A program made the translations under genes and the position numbers. From Astrocystis sublimbata (taxonomy: Eukaryota; Ascomycota; Sordariomycetes; Xylariales; Xylariaceae), in assembly GCA_022453515.1 (NCBI GenBank), contig JAJNNY010000009.1, positions 124,001-188,000 on the forward strand: DNA of 64,000 nucleotides, written 5' to 3'. A model generated the notes under the pieces. It was not told the DNA's origin, searched no databases, and saw only the letters and a list, made by a program, of their open reading frames with translations. This document shows, one piece after another, positions 33,634-45,923 of this stretch. Every line of letters begins with the position of its first letter. Position 1 is the first letter of the stretch.

Positions 33634-35793
33634 ATGTTAACTTCTTTGGTAAAGGGTCGGGCACAGAGTACCGCTCTCCGATCACTCACTAGACCAGCCA
33701 CATACACAACCACAAAGGTGAGTACACCCGAATTTCACCTATTATTTATTGCCTTGTCCATCTTGACTGGTCCGCCCATGTCGCAGCGGAACGCAATGGC
33801 TGACTAGCATTGTACAGAACTTTCTTATGGCTCCCGCCGCGCGACGGAGCAACAGCTCCCTGCCTCAAGGTTCGTGCCCGAGTTCGATAACGCTTAGCGG
33901 CGATGCAGTTCGGGGCTTCAATGGCTGACGGAAGCACACAGGTTACGTCGAGGACAAGTCGAAAGGGCCTACGCTGCGGTTCCAAGAATCCCTACCCCGT
34001 CTCCCAGTCCCCACGTTAGAGGAGACTGCTGCGCGCTACGTCAAGAGCATAAACCCCCTCCTGAGTCCCGACGAGCTGGCCGCGAGCAAAAAGGCCGTCG
34101 CCGACTTCATAAGCCCCGGCGGCATCGGCGAGAAGCTGCAGAAGAGGCTGGTTGCGAAGCGAGAGAAGCCAGAGACCAAGAACTGGATATACGAGTGGTG
34201 GAACGACGCCGCCTATCTGTCATATCGCGATCCCGTCGTCCCCTACGTCAGCTACTTCTACTCGCATCGCGATGATCGCCGCCGTCGAAACCCCGCCAAG
34301 CGCGCCGCCGCCATCACCACTGCCGCGCTTGAGTTCAAGAAGCAGGTCGACGCCGGCACCCTCGAGCCCGAATACATGAAGAAGCTGCCCATCTGCATGG
34401 ACAGCTACAAGTGGATGTTCAATGCGAGCAGGGTCGCCGCCAAGCCCGCCGATCACCCTGTGAAATTCGACCCCAACGTCCACAAACACATCGTTGCCAT
34501 CCGCAAGAACCAGATCTTCAAGATCGCCCATGAAGTCGACGGGCAGCAACTGAACACATCCGAGCTCGAGGCGCAGTTCGCCAAGGTCTACGAACTGGCC
34601 CAGCGAGTGCCGGCCGTAGGTGCGCTGACCAGCGAGAACAGAGATGTCTGGACCGACGCTCGCAAGATCCTGCTCGAGGCCTCGCCCAAAAATGCAGCTG
34701 CCCTCGAGGCCATTGAGTCCGCCTCGTTCGTTGTCTGCTTGGACGATGCCTCTCCCATCACCCTGGAGGAGCGCGCACACCAGTATTGGCACGGCGACGG
34801 CCAGAACCGTTGGTATGACAAGCCGTTGCAGTTCATCGTGAACGACAACGGCACGTCAGGCTTCATGGGCGAGCACAGTATGATGGACGGAACACCGACG
34901 CACCGGCTCAACGACTACGTCAACGACGTCATCTTCGGCAACAAGCTAGACTTTAGCAACCCCAGCGTGCGCTCCAACTTAGCCGACCCCGTGGCCGTGG
35001 ATTTCAAGATCACCCCCGAGGTGCAGACCGAGATCGACCGCGCCACCAAGGACTTCGCCACCGTCATCGGCCAGCACGAGCTCGCCGTTCAGGCCTACCA
35101 GGGCTATGGCAAGGGCCTAATCAAGAAGTTCAAGTGCTCGCCCGACGCGTACGTGCAGATGGTCATCCAGTTGGCCTACTACAAGATGTACGGCAAGAGC
35201 CGGCCGACATACGAATCGGCGGCCACACGGCGCTTCCAGCTCGGTCGCACAGAGACGTGCCGCACGGTTTCGGACGACAGCGTGGCCTTTTGCAGCTCCA
35301 TGGCGGACTCGAGCGTGTCTGACGAGAACCGCGTGAAGCTGTTCCACAAGGCGATTAGCGCCCACATCGAGTACATCAGCGCCGCCTCGGACGGCAAGGG
35401 CGTCGACCGCCACCTGTTCGGCCTCAAGAAGCTGCTCGAGCCCGGCGAGGACGTCCCGGCTATCTACAAGGACCCTGCCTACGGCTACAGCTCCTCGTGG
35501 TACATTTCCTCGAGCCAGCTGAGCTCCGAGTTCTTCAACGGCTATGGATGGAGCCAGGTCATCGATGCCGGGTGGGGCATCGCCTACATGATTAACGAGA
35601 ACAGGTAAGCTTTTCTTGAATCTTCTACAACGGTTATGCGGATCCGTGCTAATTTCGTCGTCGCAGCCTCAACTTCAACATCGTCTCCAAGGGTCTTGGC
35701 AGCCCCAAGATGAGCTACTACATCAACGAGGCCGCAAACGAGCTCCGCGACCTACTGACCCCCACACTCGAGGCGCCCAAGGCCAAACTATAA
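33634..35793 (+). CDS. Carnitine O-acetyltransferase, with mitochondrial and peroxisomal signals
   Basis: Exchanges acetyl groups between CoA and carnitine so acetyl units can leave peroxisomes and enter mitochondria; needed for growth on acetate and fatty acids. Exons: 33634-33717, 33818-33869, 33942-35604, 35667-35793, 641 residues. The catalytic His is H357 in FMGEHSMMDGTP; the carnitine/CoA motifs (RTETCR, SSWYISSSQ) are present. It ends in AKL, a peroxisomal PTS1. The start at 33634 gives an Arg/Ser/Thr-rich, acid-free presequence (MLTSLVKGRAQSTALRSLTR) that suits mitochondrial import. The second in-frame ATG at 33827, just after the first intron, gives a 610-residue form without it. Yeast Cat2 is known to use two starts in this way; the intron between starts here suggests choice of transcript start. 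Similar to Aspergillus AcuJ. Confidence 0.93.
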
Positions 35794-36444
35794 GACTGTA
35801 CAATCAAAGAAGCGCGAGTGCAAAAGGAAAGCAAACATCTGCGTTTATAGAGGGCTGTATGGGTATGCGTACGAGTAGAGCGCACGCCCGGATAGACTTT
35901 GCGCGTGGAACCATGGAATTAGTTGGATTGATCATCAGCTCTATATACACCATTTGTATATATATGTATAAGATGCCACGATGGTGCCATTTTAGTACCC
36001 CTCGTCTTTTGAAATGGCGAACATGGTTTTAATTTGCAGGATTGGTTATCCTAGACCTGCTCCCGAGACTATAACAAATAACAAATTGACAAAAATCGGT
36101 TCAAGATTGACAATGTCGAGTGACTTTAAAGTATTCCAATAGTTCAGGTCTCGTACACCGAATGCATATGCCTCCATTGACTTTCACAAGGAGATGCTAG
36201 AGAAGAAATACAATTGTTTTAAGACATGTGACGAAGAAAGCCATCGCATACCGCTCCCAATCAGCATCACGCCAGAAGAACACCGTGACGAAGTTGCAGG
36301 TAATTCCACGCCACTTCATCGCTGGGCTTGACTTTTAACTTCACAAGTCTCTAATATATGTACACCTCCACTCCCCTATTAAAATTGCAAGACCGTAGTG
36401 AAATTGCGTGGGCAGGCTTGTTCCGGCGGCGAGATGGGTACTTT
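35794..36444. other. Convergent intergenic, acetyltransferase to CAP
   Basis: 3' flanks of two converging genes with AT-rich sequence typical of fungal polyadenylation regions. Nothing coding seen. Confidence 0.55.
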
Positions 36445-38250
36445 TTACCCAGCATGCTCCACAATCTCATTGACCATCGTGCCCTTCATCTCGTCGAACT
36501 GGGAGCAGATCTGGTAGGGCAGAGGGATCTCTACGTAGTCCTCGTCGTCGCCAGCCAGCACGTTGACGTTGACGCTCGAGGACTTGCTCGTGAAGATGCG
36601 GGTAGCGGAAGACTCCTTGCTGAGGTAGATCTGCGCGCCGTCGAGCTGGTCGAGCAGGACGGTAGGCAGGTGGCCGAGGACCTGCAGCGCAAAGTTGGAC
36701 GACTTGACGACGTCGACGGTTGACACGAGGCTGTCGATCACGAGCGACAAACGCTGTGTATTCTCGATTGTTACGGCGTTGGCTTTGCCCTTAAGGATGA
36801 TGGTCGTGTGGTTGCACTTGCTGATCAACACTGAATGCGACATGGATACCTCGATCTCGATCGGCTCATCGTGCTTTTCGAAGTTTTCCTATGAACCCTA
36901 GGTTTAGCTATGCAGATCTCTCATGGATTATGGTGTGGGTTAAAAAAGGTTCATTCTTACGATTGTCCACTTGTTGCCATCGAGCTCCTTCTTAGGGGGC
37001 TTCTTGACCCGCATACTCTCGGGCTTGGGCTTCTTGCCAGGGGCACTCCTCCCTCGAGGAGCATCCTGGTGATCTGACACAGTCGAGCCAGCTCTTAATG
37101 CTGGGTTCTTGTGTGTCATCTCTGACCTGTCGACCTTGCGCAGTCCCTTGGTCACGTCGCCACCTCTGTTGATCTCGCTGAAAACTGCGCCCAAGCCGGT
37201 ATCGGCCTTTGACGCGGCTTCCTCTTTGACTTGTAGGACTGGGGGGGGGCCGGGCGGCGGCGGAGGCGGAGGAGCACCGCCCGCAGCTGGTGCCGGTGCC
37301 GGGGGTGGTGGTGCGGCGGAACTGCCTGACGACGATATCGTCTTGGCGACTTGCGCAGCTGAATCGCCCTTGAGATTCCAGGGGATACCGTTGGGGAAGT
37401 ATTGTTTGACGTATTCGGTGAGGTCGCGGAAGATCTGGTAGAAGGATTGGATCCATTCGATCTGCTCGGGATTCCTGGTACAGATTGTTAGCTTAGAGTC
37501 TCAGCCTCGCTCGGTCTTGGGTTATCGTCGCACTTGTCTTTGTGTTCGGCAAGAACCCGGTTTCCGAAGAATTGTGCGGAGCCGAGCGACTCCTCGACGT
37601 GCTTGAATGGCTTGTTGTCGACGGTGACCCAGGCCAGCACCATGATGCCTTCGGCGACGGCACTGAGTTGTGTGAAGACAGGGGATCCGCGGTTGGACTC
37701 CTTGAGGCTGCCGACGGACATGAGAGCGTCGTTGATGGGCTTGAGCAGCTCCTGGTACACAGACATATCGGCGGAGACGGAGATGTCGGGCTTCTTTGCC
37801 TTGGTAGAGATGAGCAGGAAGCGGCGCTGCTGCTTGAAGCCGTCGAGGACCTTGGAGGCCTGCTCAGCCACCAAACCACCTAGCTTCTCGCTGGCCTGCA
37901 CATACTTGTCGACGGACTGGGCGATGAAGTTGTCGAACTCCTCGACGGCCTCGGGTAAAGGGTCCTGAACCGGGGTCGAAGCGAGGGGGGAGGCAGACGA
38001 CGAGGCCGAGGCTAGTGCGGCGCCGCCCTCCTGGTCGGCAGGAGAGGAGATGGACTGCGACAGGGCGGGGACGGCATGTGGGAGCTCGATGGTGGAGGAG
38101 GCGATGTCTTCGAGGCGTGTGGTGGCGGCCTCGAGCCTAGGTAGAAAACAACGAGATCAGACACGGTCAGACCAGGTCATCACGGTGTTGCAGCGTCGCG
38201 GCTTACCGTTTTATCAAAGTCACCAGGTTGTACATGTTGTTCTGCGCCAT
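36445..38250 (-). CDS. Adenylyl cyclase-associated protein (CAP/Srv2)
   Basis: Actin-monomer recycling factor that also binds adenylyl cyclase. Four exons (38250-38207, 38136-37534, 37474-36961, 36888-36445) encode 534 residues. The N-terminus has the cyclase-binding heptad motif RLEAATTRLE (residues 15-24), which spans the first intron. The helical folded domain covers about 70-250. A proline-rich segment (about 271-294) should bind SH3 domains or profilin. A basic WH2-like region (KGLRKVDRSEMTHKNPALR) and the C-terminal beta-helix CARP domain (about 365-534) complete the classical order. Intron 2 has a slightly unusual GTGCGA donor. Length agrees with yeast Srv2 (526). The upstream region is shared with the PfkB gene. 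Very confident in identity. Confidence 0.95.
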
Positions 38251-40054
38251 GGTGGTGGTCGGGCGGCGAGCTGGGCCGACTTGTGCCGAATCGTTCTTGC
38301 TAGACAAGGCTGATTGGGGTGCGGAGACGGCGAGGTTGATTATAGGGCGTGGGCTATCAATGCTGCTTGCTGCTTGCTGCGTTCTGTATATATGTGATGT
38401 GGAATTAAAGGAATTAGGAGAGCACCGCCGAGGATGACACAGCTGCAAAAGCAGGACCCCTGAATGCGCACAGGAGGTATCTAGGAGGGAGGTGTGCTGC
38501 CGGTATGGCTATACCTTTGTCGAAGCGGTCAGAGCAACTAATTGTACAAGGCAGAATAAACGCCGCCGATCCAAGCAAGAGGCAGTGGACAGTGAAATGC
38601 TGCAGCCTCGGAAAAGAAAAGGAATATGCTGATGCCTGATGTTGCAGAAAAGAGGTTAGGTATGCCGTATGCGTACCGTACGTATGCGGACAGGACTGGC
38701 TGTCTGTAGCTAAATGTGGTATGGTTTGGATGACGAGGGCAATTGCCAATAGCAAAGACCAACAGTTAGTTTGAAGTGGAGCTCAGACTTCTAGAATCGA
38801 AGGACGTCTAGGTCTAACCGTTTTTAGTAGGTTCCCTCGATCTAGTACACCTAGATAAGACTAGCTTGCTATCTAGGTAGGTAAGTACTCAAGTACTACT
38901 CACATGGAAGCTGAAGTTGGTCCTGATCAACTGCTGCATCTACGAGTACTTTGTATCTACTTTGGAAGATGATTTTGCTATTGCTTATACCTTAGGTAGG
39001 TAGAGGTAATGGAACCAACGTCCTAAATACTGAAGATATGTTATGCGCCGCAGGGATTCTTCTACCTAGATACGTCGCACAGTCGATCGCTTCCCTTCGT
39101 GGCATCTAGAGTGATACACTTTGACACCTCGGATTTGGTTTTTTTTTTTTCATTTATATCTGCAACGTCGGAAACTAAAGATAGATAGAGTAAGATGTCT
39201 TTGGTGGGGTATGCGATTTGCAACCTGAACTTTACCGCGCTACTGCGGGACACGATACACATGCAAGAAGCTAAGGCTAGGAGGGTAGCATCGATACCTT
39301 GGAAGGTACCAATCACTACCGTGCCTCAGGGACTGCCAGGTCGCAGGCACCACTATCTCGAGCCAGGCCAGGCCAGGCACCGCCAACAGTAGCACTAACA
39401 CACTGGCACACTGACACACAATCACTCACGCAGTCCAGCAACCCGCATGGACTGACGACTGAGGCCACCGGAATCATCCCACCCGACACCTGTGACTACA
39501 GGCCCAGTCTCTGCTACAAGAAAGCGTGTATATGTGTGCTATAGATACATATATGCCTACCTAAACGTAGCTTTACGCCTGCAGCCCGGCCAGTCACCGA
39601 GCTCTGCCAGGACCAGCCATCCATCCATTTCTTCGTCGATGAACTAACTCATCACCTTCTCTTTTTTTTCTTTTTGAACTTCTCTTTCCAACTTGGCGAC
39701 GAGACCTCGGGGCACCCATCAGAGCCTATCTGCCTTAGGCATGAGTATCGACCTCTACCATAGACGCATTTTCTAAATGCTTTTGTGGGTGAGTGTTCTA
39801 TCTCGCATATTTATTTCTCCTCCATCCACTTCTTCAACGACGTCTACCTTTCTCGCAGCCTCTCGTTTTCCTGCTTTCTCGCCCGCAATCTCGCACCTCA
39901 TCCAAGCTCTGCCTGTCAAGATCCTCAGTTAACCCAGGTCCAGACGAAAGGTAGACATATATAGGCGTCCATTGATCCTTGTGGTACACTACCGGCCCCT
40001 GAGCTGTCCATCAAATCGCATGGGCTACGTCTGCCTGGGTAGGCATTAATCAGC
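38251..40054. promoter_or_regulatory. Divergent intergenic, CAP and PfkB genes
   Basis: Holds both promoters. TAGGTA words lie at about 38870-38890 and 38990-39005, with a 12-base T run near 39140. The PfkB side has a strong pyrimidine tract (about 39650-39690), a short upstream reading frame and a possible leader intron, listed separately. Confidence 0.55.
39741..39776 (+). other. Possible upstream ORF, 11 codons, in the PfkB leader
   Basis: ATG followed by ten codons and TAA (MSIDLYHRRIF). It lies after the pyrimidine-rich tract where transcription probably starts. A GTGAGT donor at 39789 and a CGCAG acceptor ending at 39858 could form a 70-base leader intron between it and the main start at 40055. 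Whether it is transcribed or translated cannot be told from sequence. Confidence 0.3.
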
Positions 40055-41823
40055 ATGGCTACCTCCGAGGTCGCCATACGTGGCGAGAAGGAGAAGCCCA
40101 TTCCCGCTGCCTGTGGAGAAATCGCCGAGTCAAAACCAGCGGGCCCCGAGGAGCATGAGATAGACTTCGTTACCCTTGGCATGTTCATCATAGGTAAGTC
40201 GTCTCGTCTCATTGTCACATATCCATCGACTCGTATCATCGATCTACGCATACCACCTGATAAATGCACTCATATCTTATCCTGTATTGCATTTGAATCA
40301 GGGGCCTTCGAAAGTTTGGTCTTCACTGCAACGCAGATGGCTATTTGAGGCTTTTCTCTCCCCGTCACTGCCCTCACCGCCTTCGTTCCATATCCGCCAC
40401 AGCAAGGAAATGATTGCCCAAACATGCTTGCCTTGCATGATGTGTCAATTCGTTCACAAATAAAAACTATCTATAAATCGCTGACCTCACGTTTTACGAT
40501 CAAGATGATATTGAATATCTGCCCCCCACACCACCAGTGAAAGATATTCTCGGCGGTGCCGGGACATATTCGGCGCTCGGCGCTCGGCTATGGTCTCCAC
40601 CGCCACGCTCCGGCTCCTTGGGTTGGATAGTTGACAAGGGTTCTGACTTTCCCCCAGGGCTCGATACATTAATTACGTCTTGGGGAACATCAGTACTGAT
40701 GCGTGAGACACCCGAGCGACTAACGACCCGTGGCTGGAATGGTTATGATGATCGCCAGAATCGAGCGTTCAAGTACTTGACACCTAAAAAGCGACTCACA
40801 GCCGAAGATCTGACGCCTGAGTTGCTTGCATCCCGAACATTCCATCTGATCTGCTCTCCAAAACGATGCCGCGAGCTCGTTCTAGAGATCAAGGATAAAC
40901 GCTCTGACCTGCCAGCACCTATCTGCAACGGCCAGGAAGAGGTTCGTGATGGCGCTGGCGACCAGCAAGGGATAAAAGAAAACGGTGGCGATGATGCGCC
41001 AAGCAATCAACTTCCAAAGCCAATCTTCATCTGGGAACCAGTACCGGACCTATGCACGCCCGACGAGCTGCTGAACTGCACAAACGTGCTGCCCCTTATC
41101 GATGTCATGAGCCCCAACCATGCTGAGCTGGCTGGCTTCATGGGTGATGATGGACTAGATCCTGAAACAGGAGAGATCAGTACACGGGCCATTGAGCGGT
41201 CTTGTGAGCAGCTACTTGGTTCCATGCCCTTGCAATCGTTCAGCATCGTCGTGCGAGCCGGCGAGAAGGGATGTTATCTCGCGCGTAACGGTGGCCGTAA
41301 GCGCACAAATAAGAACAAGTCGACCAAGGGAAAGAAAGGCAAGAAGCCGTCAGCGCTCCTCCATGGCATGCTCAGCCCTGACACAGACATGGAGGCGTTG
41401 TTCGCAGGCCTCTTGCAAGACCCGGAGGGCTCTATTGCCCGCGAAGAGATAGAGGTAGACCCCGGAGTTGAGCGTTGGATCCCGGCTTACCACACCAATT
41501 CCTACGAAGGGGATGAAAGTACCCCCGCAACAGACGAACAGCTAGCAGATGGAGAGACACCGTCGGAAAAGAAGAAAAAAGGCAAAGTCGTTGACCCAAC
41601 GGGTGGCGGTAACACGTTCTTGGGTGGACTTGCGGTTGCGCTTGCGAGAGGAAAGAACCTCGAGGAGGCTGCGGCCTGGGGCAGCGTGGCGGCCAGCTTC
41701 GCAATCGAACAGGTCGGGATGCCAATCCTAGCGCAGGATGCTGAAGGTCGCGAGACCTGGAACGACGTCCGCGTCGAGGATCGATTCGAGGAGTTCAAGA
41801 CAAGACTTGCTTTCAGTTGCTAG
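40055..41823 (+). CDS. PfkB-family protein, Mak32-like
   Basis: Two exons (40055-40193 and 40505-41823) encode 485 residues. The PfkB (ribokinase) fold is recognisable: DFVTLGMFI near the start, ILGGAGTYSALGARL (substrate-side Gly-rich motif), FIWEPVPDLC, VMSPNHAELAGFMG and the C-terminal anion-hole motif. That motif reads DPTGGGNTFLGG, so the catalytic Asp of GAGD is replaced by Asn416. The overall form matches fungal Mak32, which in yeast affects stability of double-stranded RNA virus particles; whether it is a kinase is unclear. A Lys-rich insertion (RKRTNKNKSTKGKKGKK) and an acidic/Ser insertion interrupt the fold around 310-400. The 311-base intron is among the longest here. A CTGAC branch precedes the acceptor. 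Confidence 0.88.
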
Positions 41824-42595
41824 ACCATTAATTCGCTCGATGGTTTCTTCTTCGAGCACAAATATTTCGAATGCGCACGCAAATCAGCATCGAGGCCACT
41901 GTTAAAGGTAACAACGACGACAACAGATGGTTTTTGGTACGGACTCTGACATAGGTGGTTTTAATTGGGTGAAATGGATAAACAAAAGTTACTCTGTCAG
42001 TCATGTATAGACGGGGCAGACGGATCATAAAGGAGCTAGATCTGAGTGAATTGAACTGGAAAAATGCATCTTCCTCTATCAAACTTTCAATTGATCACCA
42101 TTAAGCAATCTGATCATAACGTACTTGTTAATCTATCCTCAGGTGAGATTTGTCCTGGAGGAATTTCTTGTGGTTTGAATACAACAAAGCTGGGTCAGGC
42201 TCAAACTGTCGGCCCCGCATCAGGTTTTTATCACGCAAAATAGAAACAAGAAAACATCGGACAAAATGGTGACACAGGTTAAACGTAATCCATGTGGAAG
42301 TTATTTGTAATAGATTCGCGGACAATCGAGGTTTCAATTATAAACTTGCAACCGTTATAAACCCCTCACGAAGCTCAAAGCAAAGCCTCGCACTCTAGGG
42401 CATCAGCTATCTAGAAGTGCTAGATTTCACCCTTAAGCTCCCATAGCAACCATCTGAATTTGAGGTTTCTAGAACCCCCGACCTCTTGCTCCACATGTGT
42501 TCTATCAAAACAATGGAGAAATCTACAATTGCAGCAAAAATCGTGCCTTCCCGCTCATGAACGCACATATCTCCCAGGTCAAAGTCCGGGTGATT
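41824..42595. other. Convergent intergenic, PfkB to F-box gene
   Basis: 3' flanks of two converging genes, AT-rich. No coding signal. Confidence 0.55.
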
Positions 42596-44407
42596 TTACG
42601 CTTCGGGGATTAATATCTCACTAGGGTTGCCGGTATCCTCCTCGTCGCTTGAAATGTCTTCATCTCCTTCTTCGTCCTCGATGGCTTCATCTGCGCCGGC
42701 AAGCAGGTCCATTCCGGCTAGGATGTCGTGCTCCTCTCTTCCTGCACTGTTGTTGGGTGAATGTTTATCCGATACCTTCCAGAATGCTGTTGGCCCTACT
42801 GGGCCGCGCGGGTCGAAGTCCCTGGACAGGTCACAAGCAAGTATCAGTTGCCACACTCATATCACGGAAGATGGGTGGAAGTACTCACGTATCAAACCAA
42901 TGCCCCAGTACTCCTTTGGCGCTCCGGACACCGCCGACCTGGATGCTCTCGCTGCGCCAGCGTTCCACGCCGCCGAAGATGGAGTAGGTCGTCCAGCGCA
43001 CCTCGCCCTCTGGTGTCAAACGCACACTTCCTAAAGCACGAGATCACTTCGTCAGCAACCAAACCCTCCACGAGTGCAAATGAGGAATCCCTCCACACCT
43101 CTGACAAGGACTGTACCTCTGATATCTGAGTCGGCATTCTCGTCAAAAGCCTGATCCAACGATCGGGAAATGCCTTTGAAGTGCACAACAGGCAGTTCCT
43201 GCCCATCCGATTCTCCCGGCTTCTCAACGCTTGTGACAAATATACGCATGAGGATAAGACGCGTGGCTTGGCCGTAATTGATGGCTGGGCGCGGAATCAA
43301 GGGGTCCGGTAAGTTCGCTGCATGGAAATTATACGCGAAGAAATCCGTGTAGTCCAAGAAACAGACGACTCGTAGCCAGACGCCGGTGATGCCGTATGGG
43401 TCGAGATGTTCCAGGGGATCAGGCTCGCCGGGTGGCAAGTGGTTGTGGGGTGATATCCAACTGTTTGGCCAGGTACCGGCGAAGGGAGTCGAGCAGAAGT
43501 TCTTGCACATGTCAAGGGCAGAGATACCCATATTCTCCATGTTAGCGCCGAGTACAATCATGATAGCTTCGACCTTTTCCCAGTCGACGTCCATGCTGCC
43601 ATCGTTGCGGAATGGGCCCCATTTGCTCTTGTCGGTATGCTGCCTGAGATCGTATACCTTGGAGCAAGCAAAGGGGTGTATCATAGTCTGCCGGGTCTGC
43701 CGACGTGGGTACGGGTAGGCGTACAATCTCGGTACGCCATATAGGCAGTGTAGATGCGCACTCAGGTGGTTGTCTCTTGTGGAAGGCCCACGCAAATGCG
43801 TGAACTCCCCGCCATCGGGATTTTCCCGAAAGAAAAGCTCAGCACGGGCACGCTCGTATATGTAAGAGCGGCATAGAAAAGCCGACTGATTGGACTCGGA
43901 ACTGAATATTTGGGCTAGGAGATCAGCGTTGCGAGACTCGGGAAGTTTCGCAGTCAAGCCTTGTGCACCTTCTGTGGAGGCGTTTCTCAACAGGCGAGTC
44001 ACAGCCTTGTACACAAAGCTGAGCTCGTCTTTCTGTTGTGGAATCAGCATCCGGTCAGCATCTTGGTGTTTGCCGAAAACGGCCAGCTACGTGGATGCTC
44101 CATCCACAGAGCGGCTCGGCTCGGGTCCTGCCGCAACTGGAAGAAGATAGCGTACCTTGTCATCATCGCTATCACGCTTGCATAAAACCTTCAGCCGAAC
44201 AAGATCTCTCAACCCTTCTTTCCATTCGATGAAGGCCTTTGGAGGCGTATCAAGGTGCCTAAGGTAAATGCTCATGAACAAGGGAGCGTTGTCTTGAATG
44301 GCGTGGTAGAGTCGCTTGCAGATGCGGGGAATCCGAAACAGATCCTCTGGGTCAACATAACCCAGGATATGATCGAGGACCTCAGGCGGTAGGTCTGTTA
44401 GAGGCAT
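42596..44407 (-). CDS. F-box protein
   Basis: Four exons (44407-44156, 44032-43117, 43030-42889, 42821-42596) encode 511 residues. An F-box fills the first 45 residues (MPLTDLPPEVLDHILGYVDP, with LFRIPRICKRLYHAI), so it should bind Skp1 and act as substrate adaptor in an SCF ubiquitin ligase. The rest has no WD40 or leucine-rich repeats; it is a conserved fungal region with motifs such as GTWPNSWISPHNHLPPGEPD and TGVWLRVVCFLDYTDFFAYNF, whose target is unknown. The C-terminus is strongly acidic (DEEGDEDISSDEEDTG). Splice sites are canonical (GTACGC, GTACAG, GTGAGT donors) and all phases close. Confidence in the F-box is high, in a target none. Confidence 0.88.
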
Positions 44408-45923
44408 ACTGAGGTTTGGACACTCAGACAGATAATAGACCGGTATCGATTTTATGTATGAACAACGAAGTAAACTTGACTTCGGGAGTGCATGCGTCAG
44501 GGGGGAGTTCAGAGGCAGTCGTTCAAGTTAACTCGGGCTACGGTCTACCGATCCGACTCCAAGTGAGCAAGGGGCGATACCTATACTTATATGTCCTCAA
44601 CAGACACGTGAGATCTTCAATATCTGGTTTTTGATTGAATGTAGGATGGGGTTTGGTGTACAGGACAGGTGGAATGAAGAATGGACAATTGCCGATAGTA
44701 AGGCGGTACGTGATTGCTGCCGCGCAGTTGGCAGTTAATGAATGATACTAGGGATGAATGCAGGTCCACTGGTGCCCACACGATTAGTGAATGGTCGGTT
44801 CGGGGTTAAGTCGCATGACCCCTGGAGACCCCGGACTTAAGTGGCTTGTTCTATTACAATACCTGTGTAGGTAGCCGCCTGTAGAGCGCCCCCCCCCCCT
44901 TAGATAGTATCATTCATAATCTTCCTGTTACTTGTATTCACTACTAGGTAATTGCAGGTAGTAGAATAAATAGGCATCAGTTGCCATGGTATGGTAGTTA
45001 TCTTGCGTGTTTCCTGCTTTGCCAATAATCGATGCATCGAACAATGGGGTTGAATAAGGTACAGACCCGACAGAAAAGGCATACATTTGGGCACTAAATT
45101 CCCAGATTACAAACCACTTGAGACACTTTGCGAGAACAATGGGGCAAATCTGACAACAGAAAACATTCCGATTTACCGGAGAATATACCAAAGATCCTGG
45201 TATTTTTGAGCATGAAGTTTTTACGTATTTATCTTAGCACCACCTAGATTGATGGCCAATGGGCAATTACCCTCCTATACAGCTAGTAGGTAGCACGGTG
45301 TGCTACGCTGCTGAGTCGGCTTTAAGCTACTAGGGATCAATATGCTCAGGCCGAACGCGGAGGTCAGAACCTCACTCTCTCCTGTTTCCGCCAAAGCAGC
45401 AGGCAGTGTCGGTAGGTCCAAATCTCCAACAAAACTATCCCCGAGCAAGCCGACCGAGCCTCATATACCATCTACGATTGTGCCAATGGAATGCAACGAG
45501 ACAGTATTCTTTGTTTCATCATCACGTTTCTTCCATTATTATATCCTGAACTAAATCCGACCGAACTCCAGCCTAGGTATCTGACATGAGCAAGCAACCC
45601 AGCATAGTCGTCGCCTTGCTGAGGGTTGTCGCATGATAACATCGCATTGAGGGGGTATATAGCAGGAAAATGCCATTGGCATGCAAAAGACTTCGCTACA
45701 TTCATATTTTTATTTGTCCAGCCCCATATCCCCTACCACATACCTCATACCCTGACCAAGATGCCGGGTTGCAAACGAACCATACGTACGTACTTTGAAC
45801 TTTCCACCTCACAAGCCACCTTTCGTGGCACAGACTTCGTAAAAATGGCCAAGCGACACGGCATAAAACCGGGGCGCGAAAGCAGAGAAAGCAGAGAAAG
45901 TTAGAGATGGCAGCAACGTGGTA
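44408..45923. other. Intergenic, F-box promoter and transcription-factor 3' flank
   Basis: Includes an 11-base C run at 44889-44899, TAGGTA words near 44870, and a tandem GAAAGCAGA repeat at about 45878-45900. A frame at 45342-45554 contains a Ser/Pro/Lys stretch but lacks start context and splice support, so it is not called. Confidence 0.5.
44889..44899. repeat. Poly-C run (11)
   Basis: An uninterrupted C homopolymer; length may be uncertain from sequencing. Confidence 0.8.

Noticed and set aside
28595..41823. A metabolic or secondary-metabolite gene cluster
   Set aside because: The neighbouring genes are housekeeping functions in unrelated pathways with alternating orientation; no backbone synthase is present.
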